This document shows, piece by piece, positions 42,995 through 51,843 of a stretch of DNA of 64,000 nt. Origin of the DNA: Streptomyces sp. CB03234. Its GTDB lineage: Bacteria > Actinomycetota > Actinomycetes > Streptomycetales > Streptomycetaceae. The notes under the pieces are model-generated. The model did no database searches. It was not told where the DNA came from and worked only from the letters and a program-made list of their open reading frames with translations. A program made the translations under genes and the position numbers. Where the stretch lies: positions 124,001-188,000 of the forward strand of contig NZ_LIYH01000008.1 in assembly GCF_001905885.1 (NCBI RefSeq). The letters are read 5' to 3'. Each line of letters starts with the position of its first letter. Positions within the stretch are counted from its first letter, which is position 1.

Positions 42995-44296
42995 GTGAAC
43001 GACCCCTGGGTGGCCTTGGAGCCGGGCGCGGATCCCGTGGAGCGGGCGAGGGCGCTGCGCCGAGCGCACGAGGCGTTCACGGCGGGCGGCGGCCGGCCGC
43101 GGGAGCCGGTGCGGCCGGTGGTACGGCCGGTGGTGGCCGATTCGTGGCGGCGTTCGGCGCGGGCCAGGGTGTGTCCGGACGGCAACGCGTGCGTGGAGCT
43201 GGACGAGGAGGAGTTGGCGGCGTACCGGGAGGGGCATCCGCTGGCGGCCGTGATGCCCGTGATACGGGAGTTGATGGGCGCGTACGCGGCGGACGGGGAG
43301 CACCTGGTCGCGGTCTGCGACACGTATGGGCGGCTGCTGTGGGTGGAGGGGCACCCGGGGACGCTGCGCCGCGCGGACCGGATGAACTTCGTGGCGGGCG
43401 CGCGGTGGGCCGAGTCGGCGGCCGGGACGAACGCCCCCGGTACGGCGATCGCCGTCGACCGGCCGGTCCAGGTCTTCGCCGCCGAGCACTTCCGGCGGCC
43501 GGTGCAGGCCTGGACGTGCGCGGCGGCGCCGGTGCACGACCCGCGTACCGGGCGGGTGCTGGGGGCGGTGGACATCACGGGCGGGGACGGGCTGGCGCAC
43601 CCGCACAGCCTGGCGTTCGTGCAGGCGGTGGCGCGGGCGGCGGAGTCACAGCTCGCGCTGCTGGAGCGGGCGCCCGGGGCCGGCGACAGGCTGGGGCTGA
43701 CGGCGCTGGGCCGGGACGAAGCGGTGCTGGTGGCGGGCGGGCGGCGGACGCGCCTGAGCCGCCGGCACAGCGAGATCCTGGTAGCGCTCGCCCACCACCC
43801 GCAGGGCATGGGCGGCGAGGAGCTGCTGGCGGCTCTGTACGAGGACGAGTCGGTCACCCCGGTCACGCTGCGCGCCGAACTGTCCCGGCTGCGCGCCCTG
43901 CTGGGGCCCGGCGTGCTGCGCTCGCGCCCGTACCGGCTGGCGGCGCCGGTCGACGCCGACTTCGACGCCGTGGGCCGCAGACTGGCCTCCGGTGCGGTCG
44001 CCTCGGCGCTGGGCGGGTACGCCGGGCCGCTGCTGCCCGGCTCCTGCGCGCCCGCGGTGACGCGGCTGCGGCGGCGGCTGGCCGACGAGCTGCGCGCCGC
44101 GCTCATCGCGCGCGGCGACCCGGCGCTCCTCGCCGACTGGGCGCACAGCCCCTGGGGCGAGGAGGACCTGGAGGTGTGGCGGGCGCTGGCGGGCGCCGTA
44201 CCGCCGGGTCGCCTCGCCCCCGTACAGGCGCGCCTTCAGGCCCTCGACGCGGAACTGAGGGCCGGCGCAACGCGGTTGCAACGTCCGCGTCCCTAG
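42995..44296 (+). CDS. GAF-domain transcriptional regulator with winged helix
   Basis: The 433-residue protein starts at GTG 42995 behind GGGGAGGG. Residues 40-230 are the sensory part seen in AcoR-like regulators: VVADSWRRSARARVCPDGNA, then a GAF domain ending APVHDPRTGRVLGAVDITGG. Instead of an AAA+ sigma-54 domain it has a winged-helix-like part (RLSRRHSEILVALAHHPQGM, LRAELSRLRALLG) and a helical tail. It sits directly upstream of the aldehyde dehydrogenase gene (49 bp) on the same strand and is most probably its local regulator. Its effector could be an aldehyde or alcohol, by context. Confidence 0.82.
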   Translation: MNDPWVALEPGADPVERARALRRAHEAFTAGGGRPREPVRPVVRPVVADSWRRSARARVCPDGNACVELDEEELAAYREGHPLAAVMPVIRELMGAYAADGEHLVAVCDTYGRLLWVEGHPGTLRRADRMNFVAGARWAESAAGTNAPGTAIAVDRPVQVFAAEHFRRPVQAWTCAAAPVHDPRTGRVLGAVDITGGDGLAHPHSLAFVQAVARAAESQLALLERAPGAGDRLGLTALGRDEAVLVAGGRRTRLSRRHSEILVALAHHPQGMGGEELLAALYEDESVTPVTLRAELSRLRALLGPGVLRSRPYRLAAPVDADFDAVGRRLASGAVASALGGYAGPLLPGSCAPAVTRLRRRLADELRAALIARGDPALLADWAHSPWGEEDLEVWRALAGAVPPGRLAPVQARLQALDAELRAGATRLQRPRP

Positions 44297-44345
44297 CCTC
44301 GCCGCGAGCACCCGTCCATGGTGCAGCCCCAGGGAGGCCCCGCAG

Positions 44346-45869
44346 ATGACCCGTTACGCAGCGCCCGGCACCGAGGGCGCGATCGTCTCGTACGAGTCCC
44401 GCTACGACCACTGGATCGGCGGCGCCCCTGTGCCGCCCGCCCGAGGCCAGTACTTCGAGAACCCCAGCCCGGTCAATGGCCGCCCCTTCACCGAGATCGC
44501 CCGCGGTACCGCCGAGGACGTCGAACGCGCCCTGGACGCGGCGCACGCGGCGGCGCCCGCGTGGGGCCGTACGGCGCCGGCCGAGCGGGCGGCCGTCCTG
44601 CTGCGGATCGCCGACCGGATGGAGGCGAACCTGGAGCGGCTGGCCGTCGCGGAAAGCTGGGAGAACGGCAAGCCGGTCCGCGAGACGCTCGCCGCCGACC
44701 TGCCGCTGGCCGTCGACCACCTCCGCTACTTCGCGGGCGCGCTGCGCGCCCAGGAGGGCTCGCTGAGCGAGATCGACGACGACACCGTCGCGTACCACTT
44801 CCACGAGCCGCTCGGTGTCGTGGCGCAGATCATCCCGTGGAACTTCCCGATCCTGATGGCGGTCTGGAAGCTGGCCCCGGCGCTCGCCGCGGGCAACGCG
44901 GTCGTCCTCAAGCCGGCCGAGCAGACCCCGGCGTCCATCCACGTCCTGATGGACCTGGTCGCCGACCTGCTGCCGCCGGGCGTGGTGAACATCGTCAACG
45001 GCTTCGGTGTGGAGGCCGGCAAGCCGCTCGCCTCCAGCCCGCGCGTGGCCAAGATCGCCTTCACCGGCGAGACGACCACGGGGCGGCTGATCATGCAGTA
45101 CGCCTCCGAGAACATCAAACCGGTCACCCTGGAACTGGGCGGCAAGTCGCCGAACATCTTCTTCGACGACGTATGGGCGAGGGACGACGACTTCCGCGAC
45201 AAGGCCCTGGAGGGCTTCACCATGTTCGCCCTCAACCAGGGCGAGGTGTGCACCTGCCCGTCACGCGCACTCATCCAGCGCGGCCACTACAGCGAGTTCC
45301 TGGAGGCCGCCGTCGCCCGTACCGAACGCATCGTGCCCGGCCACCCGCTGGACACGGACACGATGATCGGCGCGCAGGCGTCCAACGACCAGCTCCAGAA
45401 GATCCTCTCGTACCTCGACATCGGCCAGCGGGAAGGCGCCAAAATCCTGACGGGTGGTCAGCGCATCGAGTACGACGGCGAACTGGCCGGCGGCTTCTAC
45501 GTCCAGCCGACCATCTTCGAGGGCGACAACCGTATGCGGATCTTCCAGGAGGAGATCTTCGGGCCGGTCGTCGCGGTCACGTCGTTCACCGACTTCGACG
45601 ACGCCATCTCGACGGCCAACGACACCCTGTACGGCCTCGGCGCCGGCGTCTGGACCCGCGACATCACCACCGCGTACCGCGCCGGACGCGCCATCCAGGC
45701 GGGCCGGGTCTGGACGAACTGCTACCACGCATATCCGGCGCACGCGGCGTTCGGCGGCTACAAGCAGTCGGGCATCGGACGCGAGGGACACAAGATGATG
45801 CTGGATTACTACCAGCAGACGAAGAACATTCTCTGTTCCTACAGCCCGAAGAAACTTGGCTTCTTCTAG
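44346..45869 (+). CDS. NAD-dependent aldehyde dehydrogenase, AldB/ExaC-like
   Basis: The 507-residue enzyme oxidises aliphatic aldehydes to acids. The catalytic nucleophile is C302 in NQGEVCTCPSRAL (with a second Cys at 304), the general base Glu is in VTLELGGKSPN, and the NAD-binding segment is IIPWNFPILMAVWKLAPALA. The N-terminal YDHWIGGAPVPPARGQYF and the GEVCTCPSR block place it with the acetaldehyde dehydrogenases AldB and ExaC. GGGAGG precedes the ATG. It follows the GAF regulator gene and ends at a perfect 14-bp hairpin. Confidence 0.95.
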   Translation: MTRYAAPGTEGAIVSYESRYDHWIGGAPVPPARGQYFENPSPVNGRPFTEIARGTAEDVERALDAAHAAAPAWGRTAPAERAAVLLRIADRMEANLERLAVAESWENGKPVRETLAADLPLAVDHLRYFAGALRAQEGSLSEIDDDTVAYHFHEPLGVVAQIIPWNFPILMAVWKLAPALAAGNAVVLKPAEQTPASIHVLMDLVADLLPPGVVNIVNGFGVEAGKPLASSPRVAKIAFTGETTTGRLIMQYASENIKPVTLELGGKSPNIFFDDVWARDDDFRDKALEGFTMFALNQGEVCTCPSRALIQRGHYSEFLEAAVARTERIVPGHPLDTDTMIGAQASNDQLQKILSYLDIGQREGAKILTGGQRIEYDGELAGGFYVQPTIFEGDNRMRIFQEEIFGPVVAVTSFTDFDDAISTANDTLYGLGAGVWTRDITTAYRAGRAIQAGRVWTNCYHAYPAHAAFGGYKQSGIGREGHKMMLDYYQQTKNILCSYSPKKLGFF

Positions 45870-45879
45870 AGCCTCGAGC

Positions 45880-45918
45880 CGGGTTGCCCGGAGGCGTCGT
45901 CGCGCTCCGGGCAACCCG
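45880..45918 (+). terminator. Strong terminator after the aldehyde dehydrogenase gene
   Basis: Perfect 14-bp arms CGGGTTGCCCGGAG (45880-45893) and CTCCGGGCAACCCG (45905-45918) enclose an 11-nt loop, 10 bp after the stop codon. This is one of the clearest terminators in the window. Confidence 0.88.
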
Positions 45919-46127
45919 ACCCGGTGGGTGCCCACCGCAGCTCGTCCGTGAGCTGAACGCCTGTTTCAGCCGTGGCGTCATCACCAAGCACGGCGCCCTG
46001 TCTGCGGCAGAGTCTTGCCATCCCGCGGAGAACCCTTCGCCCCAAGGGCCCATGAACGCCGGTCCGGCCGGCCCGAGGGCGACCGGATACAGTGCGCGAG
46101 ACGGCAGCCTGGTCAGAGAGGGCAAGC

Positions 46128-47348
46128 GTGACCGACACCAGCGATACCCGATCCGCCGACAGCGAAGCGCGAACTGCGCGGCCGAGCCGACTGCACCGCC
46201 TGATGCGCTACATCCCCCTGATCGCCCCCGTACTGCTGTGGACCGTGCCCTGCTGGGTGCTCCTGTACACCGGCCAGCACTGGCCGCTGCCCGTCACGCC
46301 GGCCGGCACCGCCCTGTTCGCCCTCGGCCTGATATGCATGCCGCTCGCGATGGTGCGCGGCCACGGCCGACGCCAGCAGGACCGGGCGGCGATCATCGGT
46401 GACACCCTGCTGGGCACGAGCTGGGTTCTGTTCACCTGGTCCGTTCTGCTCGGCGTCTTCTTGCGGCTCACCCTGGCCGTGGGCGGCGTCGGCGAGAGTC
46501 AGGACCGGGCCCGGATCGTCACGTGGGCCGTCCTCGCCGTCACGGCCGTGCTGCTCGCCTGGGGGTACGCCGAGGCCCGCCGCGTGCCCCGCGTGCGCCG
46601 ACTCGACGTGCGACTCCCGCGGCTGGGTGCCGGGCTGGACGGCACCCGCGTCGTCCTCATCACCGACACCCACTACGGCCCACTCGATCGCGCCCGCTGG
46701 TCGGCACGGGTGTGTGAGACGGTGAACACTCTGGAAGCCGACCTGGTCTGCCACACCGGCGACATCGCGGACGGCACGGCCGAACGCCGCCGCGCCCAGG
46801 CCGCCCCACTCGGAACCGTGCGGGCCACCAGGGCCCGGGTCTACGTCACCGGCAACCACGAGTACTACAGCCAGGCCCAGGGCTGGGTCGATCTGATGGA
46901 CGAGCTGGGCTGGGAGCCGTTGCGCAACCGGCATCTGCTGCTCGAACGCGGAGGCGACACCCTCGTGGTCGCCGGCGTGGATGACGTCACCGCCGAGTCG
47001 TCCGGGCTGGCAGGCCACCGTGCCCACCTCGCCGGAGCCCTGGACGGCGCCGACCCCGGCCTGCCCGTCCTGCTCTTGGCACACCAGCCCAAGTTCATCG
47101 ACCGGGCAGCAGCAGCCGGCATCGACCTCCAACTCTCCGGTCACACCCATGGCGGCCAGATCTGGCCCTTCCACCACCTGGTCCGCCTCGACCAGCCCGC
47201 CCTCGCCGGCCTCAGCCACCACGGCCCCCGCACCCTCCTCTACACCAGCCGCGGCACCGGCTTCTGGGGACCCCCGTTCCGCGTTTTCGCCCCCAGCGAG
47301 ATCACCCTGCTCGTGCTCCGCTCACCGCACCCGCCCACCTCGATGTAG
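46128..47348 (+). CDS. Membrane-anchored metallophosphoesterase, YkuE/YaeI-like
   Basis: The 406-residue protein starts at GTG 46128 after AGAGAGGGC. Four predicted membrane helices lie in the first 150 residues. The catalytic domain follows: LITDTHYGPLDR (D-x-H), VCHTGDIADG (GD), VTGNHEYYSQ (GNHE), LLLAHQPKF and LSGHTHGGQIWPF (GHTH). All metal ligands of the calcineurin-like fold are present. YkuE and YaeI relatives act at the membrane, with suggested activity on lipid A-like or undecaprenyl phosphates; here the substrate is unknown. It stands alone and converges with the ABC operon. Confidence 0.92.
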   Translation: MTDTSDTRSADSEARTARPSRLHRLMRYIPLIAPVLLWTVPCWVLLYTGQHWPLPVTPAGTALFALGLICMPLAMVRGHGRRQQDRAAIIGDTLLGTSWVLFTWSVLLGVFLRLTLAVGGVGESQDRARIVTWAVLAVTAVLLAWGYAEARRVPRVRRLDVRLPRLGAGLDGTRVVLITDTHYGPLDRARWSARVCETVNTLEADLVCHTGDIADGTAERRRAQAAPLGTVRATRARVYVTGNHEYYSQAQGWVDLMDELGWEPLRNRHLLLERGGDTLVVAGVDDVTAESSGLAGHRAHLAGALDGADPGLPVLLLAHQPKFIDRAAAAGIDLQLSGHTHGGQIWPFHHLVRLDQPALAGLSHHGPRTLLYTSRGTGFWGPPFRVFAPSEITLLVLRSPHPPTSM

Positions 47349-47424
47349 CACTCGACGCGCCGATGGTCCTCAGCCGTACGGCCGGCGACCCGGACGAGGG
47401 CCGGACCCTGGTGCGGCTGTACGG

Positions 47425-48381
47425 TTACTTCTCCTCGCCGTTCCGCTCGGCCTTGCCGCCCGGCGCGCGCCTGTCCGCTCCGCCGTGCTCATCCGGGACG
47501 ACGTGCTCGCCCGGTGTCGCGAGCTCCGCGACCGCGTCGGCGCCGACCACCGCGCCGGTGGACTTCTTGCCGCGGCGCAGCCTGCCCTCCAGCCAGCTCG
47601 CGAAGGTGGTGAGCAGGAAGTTCAGCACGACGAAGATCAAGGCCACGACGGTGAAGCTGGCGATGGTGTTCGCGCCGTAGTTGGCGCTCATGGGCCGGAC
47701 CGATGCCAGCAGTTCGGAGAATCCCAGGAGCGCGCCGCCGAGCGCGGTGTCCTTCACGATGACCACGAGCTGGCTGACGAGCGCCGGCAGCATCGCCGTG
47801 ACCGACTGCGGCAGCAGGACGTACGTCATGGTCTGGCCCTTGCGCATGCCGATCGCCTTGGCCGCGTCGGTCTGGCCTCGGGGCAGGGACAGGATTCCGG
47901 CTCGTACCACCTCGGCCAGAACCGAGGCGTTGTAGAGGACGAGACCGGTGACCACGGCGTACAGCGGCCGGTTCTCGGGGCTGATGTCGGTGAACTCCGC
48001 GTACGCCGCGTTGGCGAAAAGCATCAGGATCAGCACCGGGATGGCGCGGAAGAACTCCACGACGGTCCCGCCGAGCCCGCGTACCCACCAGTGGTCGGAG
48101 AGCCGGGCGATGCCGAAGAGTGCTCCGAGGGGCAACGCGATGACCATGGCGAGCGAGGCGGCGATGAGCGTGTTCTCGAGTCCCGGAAGGAGGAAGGTGC
48201 TCCAAGCCCGGGCGTCGGTGACGAACGGCTCCCACTTGACCCATTCGAGCTGGCCCTTGTCGGCCAGAGCCCGGCCCACCCACCAGATCAGCGCGGCGAG
48301 GGCGACCAGGAACACCACGGTGTACAGGACGTTGCGCCGTTTGGCACGGGGCCCCGGGGCGTCGTAGAGGACGGAGGTCAT
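47425..48381 (-). CDS. Amino-acid ABC transporter permease, GluD-like
   Basis: The 318-residue protein has about six membrane helices and the HisM/GlnP permease domain, with the EAA-like loop in GQTDAAKAIGMRKGQTMTYV. The N-terminal VVFLVALAALIWWVGRALAD is the first helix, and the C-terminal 45 residues are hydrophilic. Its ATG overlaps the stop of the preceding permease by 4 bp. It is the last gene of a leftward four-gene operon and forms the channel with the 48378 permease. Confidence 0.93.
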   Translation of the reverse strand: MTSVLYDAPGPRAKRRNVLYTVVFLVALAALIWWVGRALADKGQLEWVKWEPFVTDARAWSTFLLPGLENTLIAASLAMVIALPLGALFGIARLSDHWWVRGLGGTVVEFFRAIPVLILMLFANAAYAEFTDISPENRPLYAVVTGLVLYNASVLAEVVRAGILSLPRGQTDAAKAIGMRKGQTMTYVLLPQSVTAMLPALVSQLVVIVKDTALGGALLGFSELLASVRPMSANYGANTIASFTVVALIFVVLNFLLTTFASWLEGRLRRGKKSTGAVVGADAVAELATPGEHVVPDEHGGADRRAPGGKAERNGEEK

Positions 48382-49043
48382 CGCTTCACCGCCACCTTCT
48401 TGCTCACCCAGCCGAGAATCAGCCCGGTCGGGAGCGTGAGGCAGATGAACCCGAAGGCGAAGAGCGCGGAGATCAGGATGAGCTGTGCCTCGTTCTCGAT
48501 CATCTCGCGCATCAGCAGCGCTGCTTCGGCGACCCCGATCGCGGCGGCCACCGTGGTGTTCTTGGTCAGTGCGATCAGTACGTTCGTCAGCGGGCCCACC
48601 ACCGAGCGGAAGGCCTGCGGGAGGACGATCAGTCTCAGCGTCTGGGTGAACGGCAGTCCGATGGCCCGTGCCGCCTCCACCTGGCCGATGGCCACGGTGT
48701 TGATGCCGGACCGCAGCGCCTCGCAGACGAACGCGGCGGTGTAGACGATCAGGCCGAGCACGGCGAGCCGGAAGTTGATGGTCTTGAAGTCGTCCGCGCC
48801 GAGGGTGACGTTGAGCGTCTGGAAGAGGCCCAGCGACGTGAAGACGATGATCACCGTCAGGGGGATGTTCCGCACGATGTTGACGTACGCGGCACCGAAG
48901 CCGCGCATCAGAGGCACTGGGCTGACCCGCATCGCGGCCAGCAGGGTTCCCCAGACCAAGGAGCCGATGGCGGAGTAGACGGTGAGCTGGACCGTCACCC
49001 AGAAGGCGCCCAGCAGGTCGTAGCCCTCAAGAAAGTCGAACAC
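48378..49043 (-). CDS. Amino-acid ABC transporter permease, GluC-like
   Basis: The 221-residue permease has five membrane helices: FLEGYDLLGAFWVTVQLTVY, MRGFGAAYVNIVRNIPLTVI and others. The EAA loop that docks on the ATPase is GQVEAARAIGLPFTQTLRLI. It pairs with the second permease and the ATPase. It follows the binding-protein gene after a 75-bp gap containing a hairpin, as in gluABCD operons. Confidence 0.94.
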   Translation of the reverse strand: MFDFLEGYDLLGAFWVTVQLTVYSAIGSLVWGTLLAAMRVSPVPLMRGFGAAYVNIVRNIPLTVIIVFTSLGLFQTLNVTLGADDFKTINFRLAVLGLIVYTAAFVCEALRSGINTVAIGQVEAARAIGLPFTQTLRLIVLPQAFRSVVGPLTNVLIALTKNTTVAAAIGVAEAALLMREMIENEAQLILISALFAFGFICLTLPTGLILGWVSKKVAVKR

Positions 49044-49075
49044 GATCTCCCGCCCTTTCGCGCGCGGGGACGGCT

Positions 49076-49105
49076 CGGCGCGCCACCCTCAGCGGCGGCG
49101 CGCCG
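49076..49105 (-). other. Intercistronic hairpin between binding-protein and permease genes
   Basis: Arms CGGCGCGCC (49076-49084) and GGCGCGCCG (49097-49105) with a 12-nt loop lie 14 bp after the binding-protein stop. In ABC importer operons such hairpins protect or partly terminate the mRNA, so that binding protein is made in excess over permease. That role is inferred from position. Confidence 0.5.
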
Positions 49106-49118
49106 TGCCGGTCCTGCT

Positions 49119-49955
49119 TCACTTGACGATGTTGCCGATCTTCGGTGCGCGCTCGTTCTGGTAGTTCGCCGGGCCGAAGTTCTTCTTCACTGCCTCGTCC
49201 CAGGAACCGTCCGAGACCATCTTTTCGAGTGCGGTGTTGATCTTGTTCTTCAGGTCGCTGCCCTTCTGGACACCGATGCCGTAGTTCTCGTTACTGAGCT
49301 TGAAACCGCCGAGCTTGAACTTGCCCTGATGCTCCGGTTGCGCGGCGTAACCGGCAAGGATCGAGTCATCGGTGGTCAGGGCATCGACAGCCTTGTTCTC
49401 CAGGCCGGTCAGGCACTCGGAGTAACCGCCGTACTCCTGGAGCTGGGCCCTGGGGGCGATCCTGTCCTTGACGTTCTGTGCGGACGTGGACCCGGTGACC
49501 GAGCAGAGCTTCTTGTTGTTCAGGTCCTCGGGCCGCTTGATGGTGTTGTCGTCCGCACGTACGAGGACGTCCTGGTGCGCCAGGAAGTAGGGGCCGGCGA
49601 AGTCGACCTTCTTCGCACGCTCGTCGTTGATCGAGTACGTGGCCGCGATGAAGTCGACGTCGCCGCGCTGCAGCAGCGTCTCGCGGTCCGCGCTCTTGGC
49701 TTCCTTCCATTCGATGTCGCCGGGCTCGAATCCGAGTTCCTTGGCCACATAGGTCGCCACGTCGACGTCGAAGCCCGTGTACTTGCCGTCCGGCGTCTTC
49801 AGGCCGAGGCCCGGCTGATCGAACTTGATGCCGACGGTGATCTTGTCGCCACCGTTACCCGCCCCACCGCCGCCATCGTCGCCGCCGCATGCGGCGGCGG
49901 TGAGGGACAGCGCGACTGCGGCGGTGGCCGCGACAGTGGCCTTCAGAGGTTTCAT
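49119..49955 (-). CDS. Amino-acid-binding lipoprotein, GluB-like
   Basis: The 278-residue lipoprotein has a signal ending in the lipobox LTAAACGG, a Gly-rich spacer (GGDDGGGGAGNGG), and a periplasmic-binding-protein type II fold. Ligand-type motifs include FDVDVATYVAKELGFEPGD and FIAATYSINDERAKKVDFAG. These match glutamate/glutamine-binding proteins of actinobacteria. The preferred ATG is 49955, with AGGG nine bases upstream; the ATG at 49964 is too close to it. Confidence 0.94.
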   Translation of the reverse strand: MKPLKATVAATAAVALSLTAAACGGDDGGGGAGNGGDKITVGIKFDQPGLGLKTPDGKYTGFDVDVATYVAKELGFEPGDIEWKEAKSADRETLLQRGDVDFIAATYSINDERAKKVDFAGPYFLAHQDVLVRADDNTIKRPEDLNNKKLCSVTGSTSAQNVKDRIAPRAQLQEYGGYSECLTGLENKAVDALTTDDSILAGYAAQPEHQGKFKLGGFKLSNENYGIGVQKGSDLKNKINTALEKMVSDGSWDEAVKKNFGPANYQNERAPKIGNIVK

Positions 49956-50026
49956 GGTGATCATCCCTGCGGATTACTGTGTGGGGGTGGGACTGCGGGG
50001 CCGGACCGGTTCCTCACCGGGCCGGC

Positions 50027-50794
50027 TCAGTGGTGAAGGATCTTCGACAGGAAGTCCTTGGCGCGATCGGTCCGTGGGTTGCTGAAGAACTGGTCGGGCG
50101 TCGTCTCCTCCACGATCCTGCCGTCCGCCATGAAGACCACGCGGTTCGCGGCCGAACGGGCGAAACCCATCTCATGGGTGACGACGGCCATCGTCATGCC
50201 CTCACGGGCGAGCTGCTGCATGACCTCCAGTACCTCGTTGATCATCTCGGGGTCGAGTGCCGAGGTCGGCTCGTCGAAAAGCATGATCTTGGGTTCCATG
50301 GCCAGCGCCCTGGCGATGGCCACGCGCTGCTGCTGGCCACCGGAGAGCTGAGCAGGGTACTTGTCCGCCTGGGAGGCCACGCCGACCCGGTCGAGGAGGG
50401 CGCGCGCCCGCTCCTCGGCAGCGTGCTTGTCCTTCTTGCGGACCTTGATCTGCCCGAGCGTCACGTTCTGGAGCACGGTCTTGTGCGCGAAGAGGTTGAA
50501 CGACTGGAAGACCATCCCCACATCGGCACGCAGTGCGGCCAGCTCACGGCCCTCGGCGGGCAGCGGCTTGCCGTCGATGGCGATCTCTCCCGAGTCGATC
50601 GTCTCCAGCCGATTGATGGCTCGGCACAGGGTGGACTTGCCACCGCCGGACGGCCCGATGACGACGACCACCTCGCCGCGGGCAATGCGCAGGTTGATGT
50701 CCTTCAGCACGTGCAACGCGCCGAAGTGCTTGTTGACGTTGCTCAGCACCACCAGGTCGCCGTGCGTGCCCGGCGTCTCATGTGTCTTGACCAC
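50027..50794 (-). CDS. Amino-acid ABC transporter ATPase, GluA-like
   Basis: The 255-residue ATPase has Walker A GPSGGGKST (47-55), Q-loop MVFQSFNLFAH, signature LSGGQQQRVAIARALA, Walker B IMLFDEPTSALDPEM and H-loop VVTHEMGFAR. This is the PAAT (polar amino acid) subclass, driving uptake of glutamate or related amino acids. GTG 50794 follows GGGAG. It is the first gene of a leftward gluABCD-type operon and is separated from the binding-protein gene by 71 bp. Confidence 0.95.
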   Translation of the reverse strand: MVKTHETPGTHGDLVVLSNVNKHFGALHVLKDINLRIARGEVVVVIGPSGGGKSTLCRAINRLETIDSGEIAIDGKPLPAEGRELAALRADVGMVFQSFNLFAHKTVLQNVTLGQIKVRKKDKHAAEERARALLDRVGVASQADKYPAQLSGGQQQRVAIARALAMEPKIMLFDEPTSALDPEMINEVLEVMQQLAREGMTMAVVTHEMGFARSAANRVVFMADGRIVEETTPDQFFSNPRTDRAKDFLSKILHH

Positions 50795-50976
50795 GGCTGC
50801 TCCCTCATCGGCTTCATCCTCCATCCACCTCCGGTCCGTCGCACGCCGAGACCGGCGCGGGGAGGGGATGAGCGGCCGGGACGCCCGCACCAGTGGCAGA
50901 CCGCCCCGTTTCCGCCGGGAGCGGCCGGCGGAGCAGGCTTCCGGGGCCGCGGAGGGCCGTAAGGGCCGCGGGCGGG

Positions 50977-51843
50977 TCAGCGAGTGCGTACCGCTGTGAC
51001 CGTGAAGCGTTCGACCTCCGCGATGTGGCCACCGGTCGTCGCGACGACGGTCAGCACAGGGTCGGTGGCGCCGGTGAAGGACACGGTCAAGGACCAGGGC
51101 TGGCCCGTGCCGCCGCCCGGGGTGCAGCACGACGAGCCGAGCGGCGCCTCGGACGACGGCTGGCGCACCTGTACGCGGATCGATTCGTCCACGCCCGAGA
51201 TCCGGCCGCCGGTCCGCAGCGGGGAGAGCGCGAACGATCCGTACGCCGGCCTGGTGAGGGAGAAGTGCGTGTCGTCGGTTCCCACGACCTCCCACGGGGC
51301 GTCCGGGCCGGTGCCGTACCGCACGAGGTGGACGACCGCCGCGGTGCCCGTGGTCTCGGGGTCGCTCAGCCCGACGCCGATGCGGGCGTGCAGAGCGCTG
51401 ACCGTGCGTTTGGTGATGCGGTCGATCTCATGGAAGCCCAGGTAGTTCCGTGTGAACGCCAGTGCCGTCTGCTCAGGGCTGAGATGCCAGGGCTGGTGGC
51501 CGCCGGACCGGTATTCCCGCTGCCAGGCCCGAGCTTGGTCGAGTGACGTGAACGGCCACAGAGGCTGCAAGCGGCCCACGCCGATCAGCGGCGCGCTCGT
51601 GCCGGGGGCGGGCTTCGTCGGAGGCGGGGTGCTCGGTGCCGGTTTCGGCGACGACGGTGACGGTGACGATGCCGGAGCAGAGGTGCTCGGTAGGGATGTT
51701 CCGGGCGCGGGTGTGCCCGTGGTGGTCCTGGTGGACGGGGACGTCGGCGCGCCCCGGGAGCCGTCGGAACCGCTGCAGGCGGTGAGGGCCAGGACGGCCG
51801 CCGCCGCGGCGGCGAGGAGCCGGAAGGGGAGCCGGATGTTCAT
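50977..51843 (-). CDS. Hypothetical lipoprotein
   Basis: The 288-residue protein has a lipoprotein signal peptide (LLAAAAAAVLALTACSG), then a Ser/Thr/Pro-rich spacer of about 60 residues typical of exposed cell-wall proteins, and then a globular domain of about 190 residues (WPFTSLDQARAWQREYRSGG, LGFHEIDRITKRTVSALHAR) rich in beta strands. I recognise no named family. Its ATG 51843 overlaps the stop of the upstream gene by ATGA. Confidence 0.75.
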   Translation of the reverse strand: MNIRLPFRLLAAAAAAVLALTACSGSDGSRGAPTSPSTRTTTGTPAPGTSLPSTSAPASSPSPSSPKPAPSTPPPTKPAPGTSAPLIGVGRLQPLWPFTSLDQARAWQREYRSGGHQPWHLSPEQTALAFTRNYLGFHEIDRITKRTVSALHARIGVGLSDPETTGTAAVVHLVRYGTGPDAPWEVVGTDDTHFSLTRPAYGSFALSPLRTGGRISGVDESIRVQVRQPSSEAPLGSSCCTPGGGTGQPWSLTVSFTGATDPVLTVVATTGGHIAEVERFTVTAVRTR

